Of a stretch of DNA of 64,000 nucleotides, positions 33,452-41,704 are shown piece by piece (the first letter of the stretch is position 1; each line of letters opens with the position of its first letter). The translations under genes were made by a program, and so were the position numbers. The notes under the pieces were generated by a model, which worked only from the letters and a program-made list of their open reading frames with translations, made no database searches and was not told where the DNA came from. The DNA lies in contig VBAR01000003.1 in the NCBI GenBank assembly GCA_005882315.1, forward strand, positions 564,907-628,906. Direction: 5' to 3'. Source of the stretch: Bacteroidota bacterium (GTDB taxonomy: Bacteria; Bacteroidota; Bacteroidia; Chitinophagales; Chitinophagaceae).

Positions 33452-35158
33452 ATGAAATACATTTTTACTGCACTACTCTTTACAGCAGTTTTATTTTTTG
33501 CCTGCGATCAATCCAAACAAACAGATCTGTTCAGTTTAGAAAATCTAAAAACAGAACAGTTTACTGTAAATACAGACAGGGATACAGTTTTACAAACAGC
33601 TAAAGGAGCAATCTTAAAGATCCCGAAAGGAGTATTAGCTTCTGCTGATGGCAAACCGGTGAAGTTGGAGATTAAAGAAGCTTATTCAATGGCTGATATT
33701 ATTAAAGCAGGTCTTACAACAACTACCAACGGCCAACCACTCAGTAGTGGCGGTATGATATACATAAATGCTGCTAACGGACAAAATGTAACTATCAATG
33801 AAGGTATACAGGTTGCAGTTCCTTCAAACAATATCAGCAATGAAATGAAATTGTACAAAGGCGAAACAACCGCCGATGGAAAATTAAATTGGATAGAACC
33901 AACTGAGTTACCGGAGAATAGTCAAATAGCATCCATTAACCAGGGCGAAGGTCTGTTTCAGAAAAATTGTAGCAGTTGTCATGGCATAGGCTCAAGTGTA
34001 ACTGCACCTGATCTTGCTCATTTTCTTAATCGCTTTCCCGATGTTGACCAGGAAAACTATTGGGGATTCCGGGCACATGGCCCTTATCCATCCAATACCG
34101 ATAGTGCATCGAGCATTTCTTCTGAGCTAAGAGAAGTTGATACGGCTAAAAAAAAACAATATTCATTGCGTGAAAAATATCCTGAACACCGGTATTATCA
34201 TGCAGAAGAAATTTATGCATGCAATCTATGGAGCATGACACCAAATGCCGGTCCGTCATTTACTATTTCCCGGGAAGACCTTGTTAGTATCTACAAATAT
34301 GTTCAGTTGGAAAGCAATCGTAAAAATCTACCGATGCCGGCTCATGCTTACCTCGATGATTGTGTTGACAGTTGTATAAAATATATAGATCGTAAACAGT
34401 TTTTGACAAAACTGGAAAATGCAACAAAAGAAAAAAGAGAACAATTGATCCAGGAAAATGGCGTAATGGCCGAGGTAATTCCTGATCCAACCTGGGGTAA
34501 CCCTAATGATACAGTTAATAATGCTGATTATTATAACTGGAAAGTGTCTCCTCAAAACTATAATGCTACCTATTATCAATTCCGCATTGAAACATTCGGC
34601 TGGTACAATATTGATATGTTATTACCCGAACGGGACGAGAATGTAAAAGAGAGTGAGTTATTTGCAAGCCTTAGCGGTGAATGGCAGGACAGGGTAAATA
34701 TTTTCCTGATCATTCCTTCCCATAAAGTGTATGGCCAGGGTGGCCCGGCAGAAAGAAATCCAAAAGAGTTTGCATTCTTTAATGTAAATGGGAAACTGCC
34801 TTTACCCCAAAATGAAACAGCATTTATACTGGCTGTATCAGAAAAAAATGATAAGGTCGGTTATGCTTTAAAAGAATTTAGAACAGGTCTACGCCAGCAA
34901 CTTGAAGTTGAAGTAAAAGAAAGTACGAAAGAAGAATTTGACCGGGCAATTGCTTTATTAGGGGTAAATCAAATGAATGTTACAGTTAAACCATCACTCA
35001 ATGCAGATTCTATCCGCTTTGCAGATAAACAGCTAAAAGATATTGAAAAAGGGCTAAAAGATGCCGAACAACTTAAGCCAAAAAATTGTAGTTGTGAATG
35101 CGATGAGGGAGTCATTGGTTCATTTACAAAGCCGGTAGCATCTGTAAATAAAAAATAA
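33452..35158 (+). CDS. Large lipoprotein with a single c-type heme motif
   Basis: 568 residues. A lipoprotein signal ends in FFAC (Cys18). An early beta domain (about 30-155, with RDTVLQTAKGAILKIPKGVL, resembling Bacteroidota exported domains) is followed by the heme motif C173-S-S-C176-H177 (GLFQKNCSSCHGIGSSVTAPDLAHF). A long domain follows, and the end (NCSCECDEG) holds a cysteine cluster. Only one CxxCH is seen. It stands alone on the plus strand and is convergent with the Rieske gene by 4 bp. Role in respiration or cell-surface redox is inferred only. Confidence 0.7.
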   Translation: MKYIFTALLFTAVLFFACDQSKQTDLFSLENLKTEQFTVNTDRDTVLQTAKGAILKIPKGVLASADGKPVKLEIKEAYSMADIIKAGLTTTTNGQPLSSGGMIYINAANGQNVTINEGIQVAVPSNNISNEMKLYKGETTADGKLNWIEPTELPENSQIASINQGEGLFQKNCSSCHGIGSSVTAPDLAHFLNRFPDVDQENYWGFRAHGPYPSNTDSASSISSELREVDTAKKKQYSLREKYPEHRYYHAEEIYACNLWSMTPNAGPSFTISREDLVSIYKYVQLESNRKNLPMPAHAYLDDCVDSCIKYIDRKQFLTKLENATKEKREQLIQENGVMAEVIPDPTWGNPNDTVNNADYYNWKVSPQNYNATYYQFRIETFGWYNIDMLLPERDENVKESELFASLSGEWQDRVNIFLIIPSHKVYGQGGPAERNPKEFAFFNVNGKLPLPQNETAFILAVSEKNDKVGYALKEFRTGLRQQLEVEVKESTKEEFDRAIALLGVNQMNVTVKPSLNADSIRFADKQLKDIEKGLKDAEQLKPKNCSCECDEGVIGSFTKPVASVNKK

Positions 35159-35162
35159 AGTA

Positions 35163-36293
35163 TTACACATTCATATCCGGGTTTACCAGATCGGCAGTCA
35201 ATGAATCTCCTTTATGTGGTTTTGGTGCTTTCATTTTTTCTGTATTAATATGTTTTATCTGCACCAATGTTTCAAGACAATTGTCTACCATTTCTTTTGA
35301 TGTACGCTGTATGTATTCGCTTTTTTTAAACTGCATTACGTTTTTATCCATATCCTCTGCTGTCCATCCTCTGCTCCAACCCAAAAAACTAAAAGGTGGA
35401 AATGTAAAACCGAGATCGGTAAAGAAGACCATCATCTGACCGGCTACCTGCTGAATATTATCCTGTCCGCCAGTAATGATAAATGATGCCACTTTATTTT
35501 TTATCAACACTCTATCTTTTAATGTTATCTGGTTTTGCACGCAGTTCAGTCGTTCTGCCATTCTGAAATACAGTGAAGACGGATTACCCCAGCGAATCGG
35601 CGTTGCTACGAGTAAAACATCGGCCCAGAGAATCATATCACGGTAAACCTCCGTCATTCCATCGTTAGGTTTCATTTCGGTGATACTGCATGGCCATGTA
35701 CATGCATTCATATGCTGGCTGTAATAACCTTCGCATGCGCGGAATTTCAGATCACGCAGTTTGATCATTTTAGTTACAGCACCATGTTTTTCCTCTGCAT
35801 ATTTTAATGCCATATCTAATGCGGCTTCTGAGGTGCTGTAACGAGGTAAATTATCATTCATATTGGTAGTGGAGATACCAAGAATATTTTTTGATCCTGG
35901 AGTTGTCAGGTAATCCAACTTCACCAGGTCTTCTATTACTTTCAGATCATGTAATTCACGATGAGCTTTTTTAATAGGTTGAGCACTCAGTAAAATATCA
36001 TCACCATCAATTTTTACTTCATACACGGCCTGCTGATCTTTATAACCCGGAGGTGCAGAACCGGTTTTAATATTATACTCCCAACCATGCCACGGACAGG
36101 TAACATACAAACCATCATATTTATTTTCCACCAAACCTAAACCCAGCGGACCAGCTTTATGTAAACATGCATTTGCAATGGCAGATATTTCATTATTATA
36201 ATGAAACAACGCAACCTTGTGCGGGCCGCATTGTACAATCTTCTGACTATTGTTTGGTAATTCTGAAACGGAGCACACCCTGATATATTCCAT
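35163..36293 (-). CDS. Fusion: Rieske [2Fe-2S] domain + flavodoxin-like NAD(P)H:FMN reductase domain
   Basis: 376 residues. The N-terminal Rieske domain (about 1-105) has C43-x-H45 and C66-x-x-H69 (ACLHKAGPL, TCPWHGWEY), as in Rieske-type ferredoxins. From about residue 135 a flavodoxin fold of the FMN-reductase family follows (NILGISTTNMNDNLPRYSTS), with ADVLLVATPIRWGNPSS for flavin binding. The fusion puts an electron-transfer cluster next to FMN in one chain. It is the last gene of a minus-strand operon with a class V PLP enzyme (72 bp upstream) and an MFS transporter. Cofactor specificity is inferred. Confidence 0.85.
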   Translation of the reverse strand: MEYIRVCSVSELPNNSQKIVQCGPHKVALFHYNNEISAIANACLHKAGPLGLGLVENKYDGLYVTCPWHGWEYNIKTGSAPPGYKDQQAVYEVKIDGDDILLSAQPIKKAHRELHDLKVIEDLVKLDYLTTPGSKNILGISTTNMNDNLPRYSTSEAALDMALKYAEEKHGAVTKMIKLRDLKFRACEGYYSQHMNACTWPCSITEMKPNDGMTEVYRDMILWADVLLVATPIRWGNPSSLYFRMAERLNCVQNQITLKDRVLIKNKVASFIITGGQDNIQQVAGQMMVFFTDLGFTFPPFSFLGWSRGWTAEDMDKNVMQFKKSEYIQRTSKEMVDNCLETLVQIKHINTEKMKAPKPHKGDSLTADLVNPDMNV

Positions 36294-36365
36294 AGTAATA
36301 GATTTTACGCAGCTAGTAAGTTGAGAAAAATAAAGGACTATCTGAAATATATTTTTTGTAAATAA

Positions 36366-37631
36366 CTACTGACTAGCAAGCTCTTTAATGGCTTTGACCA
36401 ACACATCCAGATCTTTTGGAGTAATATATACACTCGGTGTTATGCGGCAACCATGCACATTAGCATAATCAATTGCTACAGTATAGATTTTATATTTCTT
36501 TAAAAGTGTTTCTGCAAGATCAGCCGGCTTCATTCCTTTGATACCCACATTTGCAATAGCACATGAACGCTGATCATCTGCCGGCGTATTTAATATCACA
36601 TTGGGTATGCTTCTTACTTTATCACTCCAGTAATGTTGCAGGTATCGAAGTCTTTCTTCTTTTCTTGCAGGCCCGAGCTTTTGATAAAAATCAATTGCAT
36701 CTGAAATTGTAAGATCAGTATGACAAGGATGTGTACCGGTATGATTGAGACGATAAATATCTTCATCTTTTTTATCCTGTCCTGGCCCCAGCAGCGGCCA
36801 TATATCTTTTATATTTTCCTTTTTTACATATAAAAATCCTGCGCCCAATGGAACACTTAACCATTTGTGTAAACTGGTACCATAAAAATCACAACCAAGA
36901 TCAGGGATCTTATACTGGAAATGTGCAAATGCATGTGCTCCATCTACCAATACTTTTACTCCTTTTGAATGGGCCATATCACAGATCTTTTTTACCGGTA
37001 ATATTTGTCCCGTAATATTGATGATATGACACACCATCAACAGTTTTGTTTTTGGAGTAATAGCAGATGCGTAAAGGTTTACAATTTCATCATCTGATGC
37101 AGGATGATTGGGAACGGAAACAATTTTATTTACGACACCATGACGCTTTGCAACGAGCTTAAACATATCGAGCATAGCTCCGTAATCCTGTTCGGCCATC
37201 ACGGCTTCATCGCCGGGTTGCCAATACATGCCACCGATAACAGTATCTAATGCCTCGGTCGTATTTCTTGTAATAATTAATTCTTCTGTTGAGCAACCGG
37301 CGAGTTCAGCCAGCTTTGCTGCCATTATCTTTTTATCATCAAACCGCTTTGTCCGCATGTAGTAAGCAGCTTCAAAATTTATTTCACGAATATGCCTAAT
37401 GTAATTTTCCAGCGTTTCCTGGGGCATAAAACTGTAATATCCATTTTCAAGGTTGATGTAATCAGGCTTTAGTTTATAACCACCTCTTACACCTTCCCAG
37501 AACTTTTCATCTTCAGCCAGTGCAGAAGGCGAAAGATGTTCGTATTGCTCAATGAGCTTTTCAAGCTGGCTTGCAGCAGGTATTCCCATTCCCATAATTG
37601 AAATATTTTTAATGAAGTTTCTTTTATTCAT
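36366..37631 (-). CDS. Aminotransferase class V (isopenicillin N epimerase-like / cysteine desulfurase-like)
   Basis: 421 residues, PLP-dependent. The Schiff-base lysine is K256 in TSLHKWLSV, and D230 in VLVDGAHAF pairs with the pyridine nitrogen. The pattern MVCHIINITGQILPV is typical of the isopenicillin-N-epimerase-like branch. The N-terminus (MNKRNFIKNISIMGMGIPAAS) resembles a weak Tat-like or signal sequence, so export is possible. It lies 14 bp after the MFS gene and 72 bp before the Rieske fusion gene. No sulfur-relay neighbours; substrate unknown. Confidence 0.88.
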   Translation of the reverse strand: MNKRNFIKNISIMGMGIPAASQLEKLIEQYEHLSPSALAEDEKFWEGVRGGYKLKPDYINLENGYYSFMPQETLENYIRHIREINFEAAYYMRTKRFDDKKIMAAKLAELAGCSTEELIITRNTTEALDTVIGGMYWQPGDEAVMAEQDYGAMLDMFKLVAKRHGVVNKIVSVPNHPASDDEIVNLYASAITPKTKLLMVCHIINITGQILPVKKICDMAHSKGVKVLVDGAHAFAHFQYKIPDLGCDFYGTSLHKWLSVPLGAGFLYVKKENIKDIWPLLGPGQDKKDEDIYRLNHTGTHPCHTDLTISDAIDFYQKLGPARKEERLRYLQHYWSDKVRSIPNVILNTPADDQRSCAIANVGIKGMKPADLAETLLKKYKIYTVAIDYANVHGCRITPSVYITPKDLDVLVKAIKELASQ

Positions 37632-37645
37632 AAAAGAAAATAAAA

Positions 37646-38887
37646 TTAATGCTCTACAAAATTCAGATCCTTACCAAAAGTTTCTTTTGTATACAAAGCT
37701 GAAATAAATCCAATCGCTAAAACAACAATGCCGGTTATCCATGCTGCCGTTACATATGAATTTTCTCCAACGATAACATTATTTCTTAAATACTGGAACA
37801 ATAAAATTATCAGCGGCAAAAAACCACGTACCATATTCGGAATAGAGATAGCAGCCGTTGCCCGTAAGTTGGTGCCAAACTGTTCTGCACTCATAGTGAT
37901 ATATAAAACAGAAAGACCAGAGCCAAAACCTAATCCCATGCAAAGCAAGTACATATTTGTTGCGCTACCGCCACCTTTTGTAATAAAAAATAAAGCAATA
38001 AAGATTGTAATGATGCCATAATAGATCAACAAGGTTTTTTTCCTGCTCTTGATCCAGTTGCTGATGAGCCCGGCGCTAATATCACCAAAAGCCAGCGCCA
38101 CATACTGTAACATCAATGATTTTGGCTGATCGAAATTTTTTATGCCGAACCGTTCAGCAAACTCATTTGAAAAACCAATCAATATTCCAATTACAAACCA
38201 CACGGGTAAGCCGATGAATATTGAACGCAGATAGCGAAAGAATCGTTCCCGGCTTTTCAGCAACATTAAAATATTCCCCATCTGTACATTCTTTTGTTTT
38301 GCGAAATCATACATACCACTTTCCAAAATCCGTATCCGCAAAAAAAGTAACATCAAACCCATTCCACCACCGATAAAATAACAAAGCCGCCAGTCTTTAC
38401 CACTTAAGTCATGAATAAAATAAGCAGCGATCGTTCCCATTACTCCACTGGTAGCAATAACGGTGGCAGCTAATCCTCTTTTTTCTTTTGGCAACAATTC
38501 GCTTGTCAAAGTAATACTTGCGCCTAATTCACCGGCCAAACCCAATGCAGCAATAAAACGTAGCCATTTATATTGTTCAACATCAGTAACAAATCCATTT
38601 CCAATAGATGCTAATGAATAAAGCAATATTGAACCAAATAAAACATTCTTGCGTCCTTTCTTATCGCCGAGTATTCCCCAAATGATGCCACCAATGACGA
38701 GTCCAATCATTTGCCAACTAATTATAGACTCTCCTACTGTTTTCATATCATCCTTTGCTACATGCAGGTCGGAAAGACTTGAGATACGTACAATACTATA
38801 CAACAACAAGTCGTAGATATCTACAAAAAAGCCCAATGAACCAACGATCACTGGCAATGAAAGCAATCCGTACTGTTTTGGCTGCAT
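37646..38887 (-). CDS. MFS transporter
   Basis: 413 residues with 12 hydrophobic segments. The loop GDKKGRKNVLFGS after TM2 is the MFS motif A; TSELLPKEKRGLAATVI after TM4 resembles metabolite:proton symporters of the MHS type. First gene of the operon with the PLP enzyme and the Rieske-flavodoxin protein (gaps 14 and 72 bp), so it may bring in the substrate of that pathway. The substrate class is not known. Confidence 0.88.
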   Translation of the reverse strand: MQPKQYGLLSLPVIVGSLGFFVDIYDLLLYSIVRISSLSDLHVAKDDMKTVGESIISWQMIGLVIGGIIWGILGDKKGRKNVLFGSILLYSLASIGNGFVTDVEQYKWLRFIAALGLAGELGASITLTSELLPKEKRGLAATVIATSGVMGTIAAYFIHDLSGKDWRLCYFIGGGMGLMLLFLRIRILESGMYDFAKQKNVQMGNILMLLKSRERFFRYLRSIFIGLPVWFVIGILIGFSNEFAERFGIKNFDQPKSLMLQYVALAFGDISAGLISNWIKSRKKTLLIYYGIITIFIALFFITKGGGSATNMYLLCMGLGFGSGLSVLYITMSAEQFGTNLRATAAISIPNMVRGFLPLIILLFQYLRNNVIVGENSYVTAAWITGIVVLAIGFISALYTKETFGKDLNFVEH

Positions 38888-39203
38888 GTTTACTTATTCA
38901 ATTCAATCAATTAAAAATATGGTTTAAATGGTAACCTGAATAAAAAAAATCTCGGCTTTGGGAAAAACATATAAACTATCCTTTACCATTCCGATTCTCA
39001 TTCAAGCCAAAATATTTTCCCATGAAATATCCACAATTTCATTTTCATTGTTGAAAAGTCCGCTCTCACAACCAAATAATTAACAAGTGTTGGTTGATTT
39101 TTATTTTTCTTTTATAAGCCGGGGTTACTTTTGTAAAAAGCAGGTATCAAACTGCGGCAATTAATTTGTGAACTGAATTATTAAACCTGTTAAATTTTAA
39201 AAC
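38888..39203. other. Intergenic region between divergent MFS and CBM48 genes
   Basis: A 316-bp AT-rich gap. TACTTTTG at 39126-39133 fits the Bacteroidota -7 box (TAnnTTTG), about 70 bp before the CBM48 start, but the nearest upstream TTG (39094-39096) is 29 bases away, longer than the usual 17-23. I see no gene or strong repeat here. Confidence 0.4.
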
Positions 39204-39494
39204 ATGGTACAGAAAACCTACTACAAAACAAAAGATTATTGCAAAGTGAAATTTTCTTTTGAAGCTGAGAATGCAAAATCAATCAAAATATTAGGCCTGA
39301 ATGGCGACTGGAAAAAACCTGTTGCAATGACAAAAAAGAAAGACGGCAGCTTCGCAGCTGAACTGAATCTTCCAAAAGAAACCAAACACGAATTCAAATA
39401 CCTTATTGACGGTAACGAATGGCTGAACGAGCCCCAGGCTGACACAGAAGTTGCCAATGATTTCGGTGGCAGCAACAGTGTGATCGTTCTTTAA
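39204..39494 (+). CDS. Stand-alone glycogen-binding / isoamylase early-set (CBM48-like) domain protein
   Basis: 96 residues, all one CBM48/AMPK-type beta domain: SFEAENAKSIKILGLNGDWKKPVAMTKKKDGSFAAELNLP, then KHEFKYLIDGNEWLNEPQADTEVANDFGGSNSVIVL. The NGDW, KYLIDG and N-x-x-x-A-D-TEV pattern matches the family. No signal peptide and no catalytic part, so it probably binds glycogen or maltodextrin in the cytoplasm. It is about 34 kb from the glgC-glgA unit. Its short length shows a free domain, not a truncated enzyme. Confidence 0.88.
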   Translation: MVQKTYYKTKDYCKVKFSFEAENAKSIKILGLNGDWKKPVAMTKKKDGSFAAELNLPKETKHEFKYLIDGNEWLNEPQADTEVANDFGGSNSVIVL

Positions 39495-39529
39495 TCAACT
39501 TTCATATTAATTTATTGGCCGGGCAAAGT

Positions 39530-40078
39530 CTACTGAAACCTGGAGTAGATAATTGTGTCCGTGAATTTGCCCTTGAAGTAATTATTTTCTTTCAGGTAAC
39601 CTTCTTTTACAAAGCCTGTATTTTCAAGTAATGCAGAGGAAGCTTTGTTACCTGCTTCAGTTCTTGCTTCAATACTATGAAGACCAAGGGAAGCAAATCC
39701 GTACTCTACGGTTAACCGGATAGCTTCTTTCATAATTCCTTTTCCCCAATGATCAGGACGAAGGATGTATCCTATCTCTGTACGATAATTATGCGGCTGC
39801 ATATTCCAGAGACAAATAGTACCGATTATCTGTTGCGGATCTTCCTTTAATGCAATTCCCCAAAGGATAGCTTCATTTTTATCAATCCCTTCATTAAACT
39901 GTTCAATTAGTTTTTCAATTTCATCTAGAGTCTTTGCTGGTTCTCTTCCAATAAACTGCATTACTCTTTCATCGGAACGTAAAGTAAACAGCCCCTGTGT
40001 ATCGGCTTTTGTTAATCGCCGCAATAACAATCTTGTTGAACTTAGTTCTGGAAATGGATCAAAATTTATTTGTAGCAT
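39530..40078 (-). CDS. GNAT acetyltransferase, RimJ/RimL type
   Basis: 182 residues. It has the RimJ/RimL-type pattern LLRRLTKADTQGLFTLRSDERVMQFI at the N-terminus, then EIGYILRPDHWGKGIMKEAIRLTVEYGFASLGLHSIEARTEAGNKASSALLENTGFVKEG, the acetyl-CoA binding loop and the typical C-terminal block. Such enzymes acetylate N-termini of ribosomal proteins or small molecules; the target is unknown. It follows another GNAT gene by one base pair (40080 end), so the two are likely co-transcribed. Confidence 0.88.
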   Translation of the reverse strand: MLQINFDPFPELSSTRLLLRRLTKADTQGLFTLRSDERVMQFIGREPAKTLDEIEKLIEQFNEGIDKNEAILWGIALKEDPQQIIGTICLWNMQPHNYRTEIGYILRPDHWGKGIMKEAIRLTVEYGFASLGLHSIEARTEAGNKASSALLENTGFVKEGYLKENNYFKGKFTDTIIYSRFQ

Positions 40079-40079
40079 A

Positions 40080-40526
40080 TCATAATGATTTTTTATGCAG
40101 CCATTCTTGTTTTGTCATTTCAAATTTTATTTCTCCCTTACCATAAATCCCATTTTCTCTCCAGCCTGCGCTACGATAAAATTTTTCTGCCCTTGTGCCA
40201 GGTGAAGTACTGAGCCACACTTCATTTTTATTTTGCTCAAAATACCAATCGAGCATTTCTTCATGCAACTTCTTACCAATGCCCCTGCCTTCAAAATCAG
40301 GATGGATGAATAATGCCCAGATATTATTATCCTGCAGATCGGCAATTGCAAATCCAGCTATACGGTTATCAATTTCACACACCCAACCCCTGCCTCGCTT
40401 TGTAATAAAGTTTTCTACATCTCCATCCGAAACTAATGCAGGGTTTGATAAAACATTTTCTTTAACTGCATTGCGAACAACCTGTATTTGCGAAATATCT
40501 GTAAGAACTGCTTCCCTGAATATCAT
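40080..40526 (-). CDS. GNAT family N-acetyltransferase
   Basis: 148 residues. The GNAT signature WALFIHPDFEGRGIGKKLHEEMLDWYFEQN (about 69-98) has the acetyl-CoA loop (EGRGIG). C-terminal TSPGTRAEKFYRSAGWRENGIYGKGEIKFEM is typical. Upstream of and adjacent to the RimJ/RimL-type gene (next start 40078). Substrate unknown. Confidence 0.88.
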   Translation of the reverse strand: MIFREAVLTDISQIQVVRNAVKENVLSNPALVSDGDVENFITKRGRGWVCEIDNRIAGFAIADLQDNNIWALFIHPDFEGRGIGKKLHEEMLDWYFEQNKNEVWLSTSPGTRAEKFYRSAGWRENGIYGKGEIKFEMTKQEWLHKKSL

Positions 40527-40562
40527 TTAAACTCCTGTTGTAATTGAAGTTCAAAGCTATTC

Positions 40563-40595
40563 AAAAAAATAACCGCTCCATAAATATGAAGCGGT
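40563..40595 (-). terminator. Terminator after the lipoprotein gene at 40621
   Basis: A 6-bp stem ACCGCT / AGCGGT (40572-40577 with 40590-40595). Read on the minus strand it is followed by TATTTTTTTG (plus A run 40563-40569). Located between the end of the lipoprotein gene and the GNAT pair. Confidence 0.7.
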
Positions 40596-40620
40596 CTGTT
40601 CAGGATTTATTTATCAAAGG

Positions 40621-41541
40621 CTAGTAAGGTAAAATAGTTGTGTAGCTGTTGCCGTTCGGACCTGTCCATGTCACTTTAAAATAATAGGCACCGACACCGG
40701 GACAAGTAGTCGGGTTACCCGCTGCATTCAATCCAAAAGTAGCTGTACCTGTAAATAGGTTGGTTTTATGCTCTACTGCACCAGCTGTCAACCGGAAGCT
40801 ACAGTCCTGGCGGATGATCAGTGGCGAAGTAATAGCAGTTGTGAAGGCATTTCCGAAACGGTTAGTACCCCACTCTGCCACACCTGTTGTATTTCCTTCT
40901 GTGTGCAAACCAGTTGTCGTAATGACCGCACCATTATTATAGGTAAATACTCTTTGTTTATCCACCTGCCAGTTACGCTGTGTACCATCATTAAATGACA
41001 AAGACAGGTTACTACTGTTAATACGATGTGTTATTGAATTTAATATGGGCAGATTGGCAAGTAAACCACCACTTACATTTGTATAAGTTTGTGTACCATT
41101 GATGGTAACACTTTTATTATCTCTTAATCTTGTAATTTTTACATTTTGAAATGCAATCGTAACTGCGGCACCTGCATTTTTCCACTGTACTCCCTGAGCC
41201 ATCGAAACAACGATAGCACCGGTACGTGTACGGATACCATTACAATTGCTGCCGCTGAAAGTAATTGTAATTGTCCTCGGATTGCTGACGGCGTCATATA
41301 CGGCAGCAGCATCGCAGATCACTTCTTGTAAGCTTTGGTAGCGACCACTGAAAGTACCGTTTGATTCAATCGCGACATTTGTTTCATTCAAAATTCCATC
41401 CAACTCACCAGAAAATTGTGATTCATCTTCAGCATGTGCAGCTATTTCATCGTTATCATTTTCTTTGGTCGTTTCTTTTTTACATGATGAGAAAACCAAA
41501 GTAACGGCTAAGGCGGAAAGAACCAGGATGTGCTTTTTCAT
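40621..41541 (-). CDS. Hypothetical lipoprotein
   Basis: 306 residues. A lipoprotein signal ends in VFSSC (Cys20), followed by an acidic linker (KKETTKENDNDEIAAHAEDES). The remaining part is Asn/Thr-rich and beta-type with internal similarity (RTITITFSGSNCNGIRTRTGAIVVSMAQG; HRINSSNLSLSFNDGTQRNWQVDKQRVFTYNNG) and four spaced cysteines. No family recognised. Terminator downstream; no promoter motif seen in the 163 bp upstream. Confidence 0.7.
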   Translation of the reverse strand: MKKHILVLSALAVTLVFSSCKKETTKENDNDEIAAHAEDESQFSGELDGILNETNVAIESNGTFSGRYQSLQEVICDAAAVYDAVSNPRTITITFSGSNCNGIRTRTGAIVVSMAQGVQWKNAGAAVTIAFQNVKITRLRDNKSVTINGTQTYTNVSGGLLANLPILNSITHRINSSNLSLSFNDGTQRNWQVDKQRVFTYNNGAVITTTGLHTEGNTTGVAEWGTNRFGNAFTTAITSPLIIRQDCSFRLTAGAVEHKTNLFTGTATFGLNAAGNPTTCPGVGAYYFKVTWTGPNGNSYTTILPY

Positions 41542-41704
41542 AAAATCAGATTTTAAAATTTATTATTTGATAAATTTTGGAGGTATAAGATTGTAATAAA
41601 ATTCCACATCACCACAGTATGCAGTTGTAATACTTGCCAGAAATACGAATGAATCGGGATTTTCGCAAACACTAAGGGGAATTGTACGAACAAAAATTGC
41701 GATT

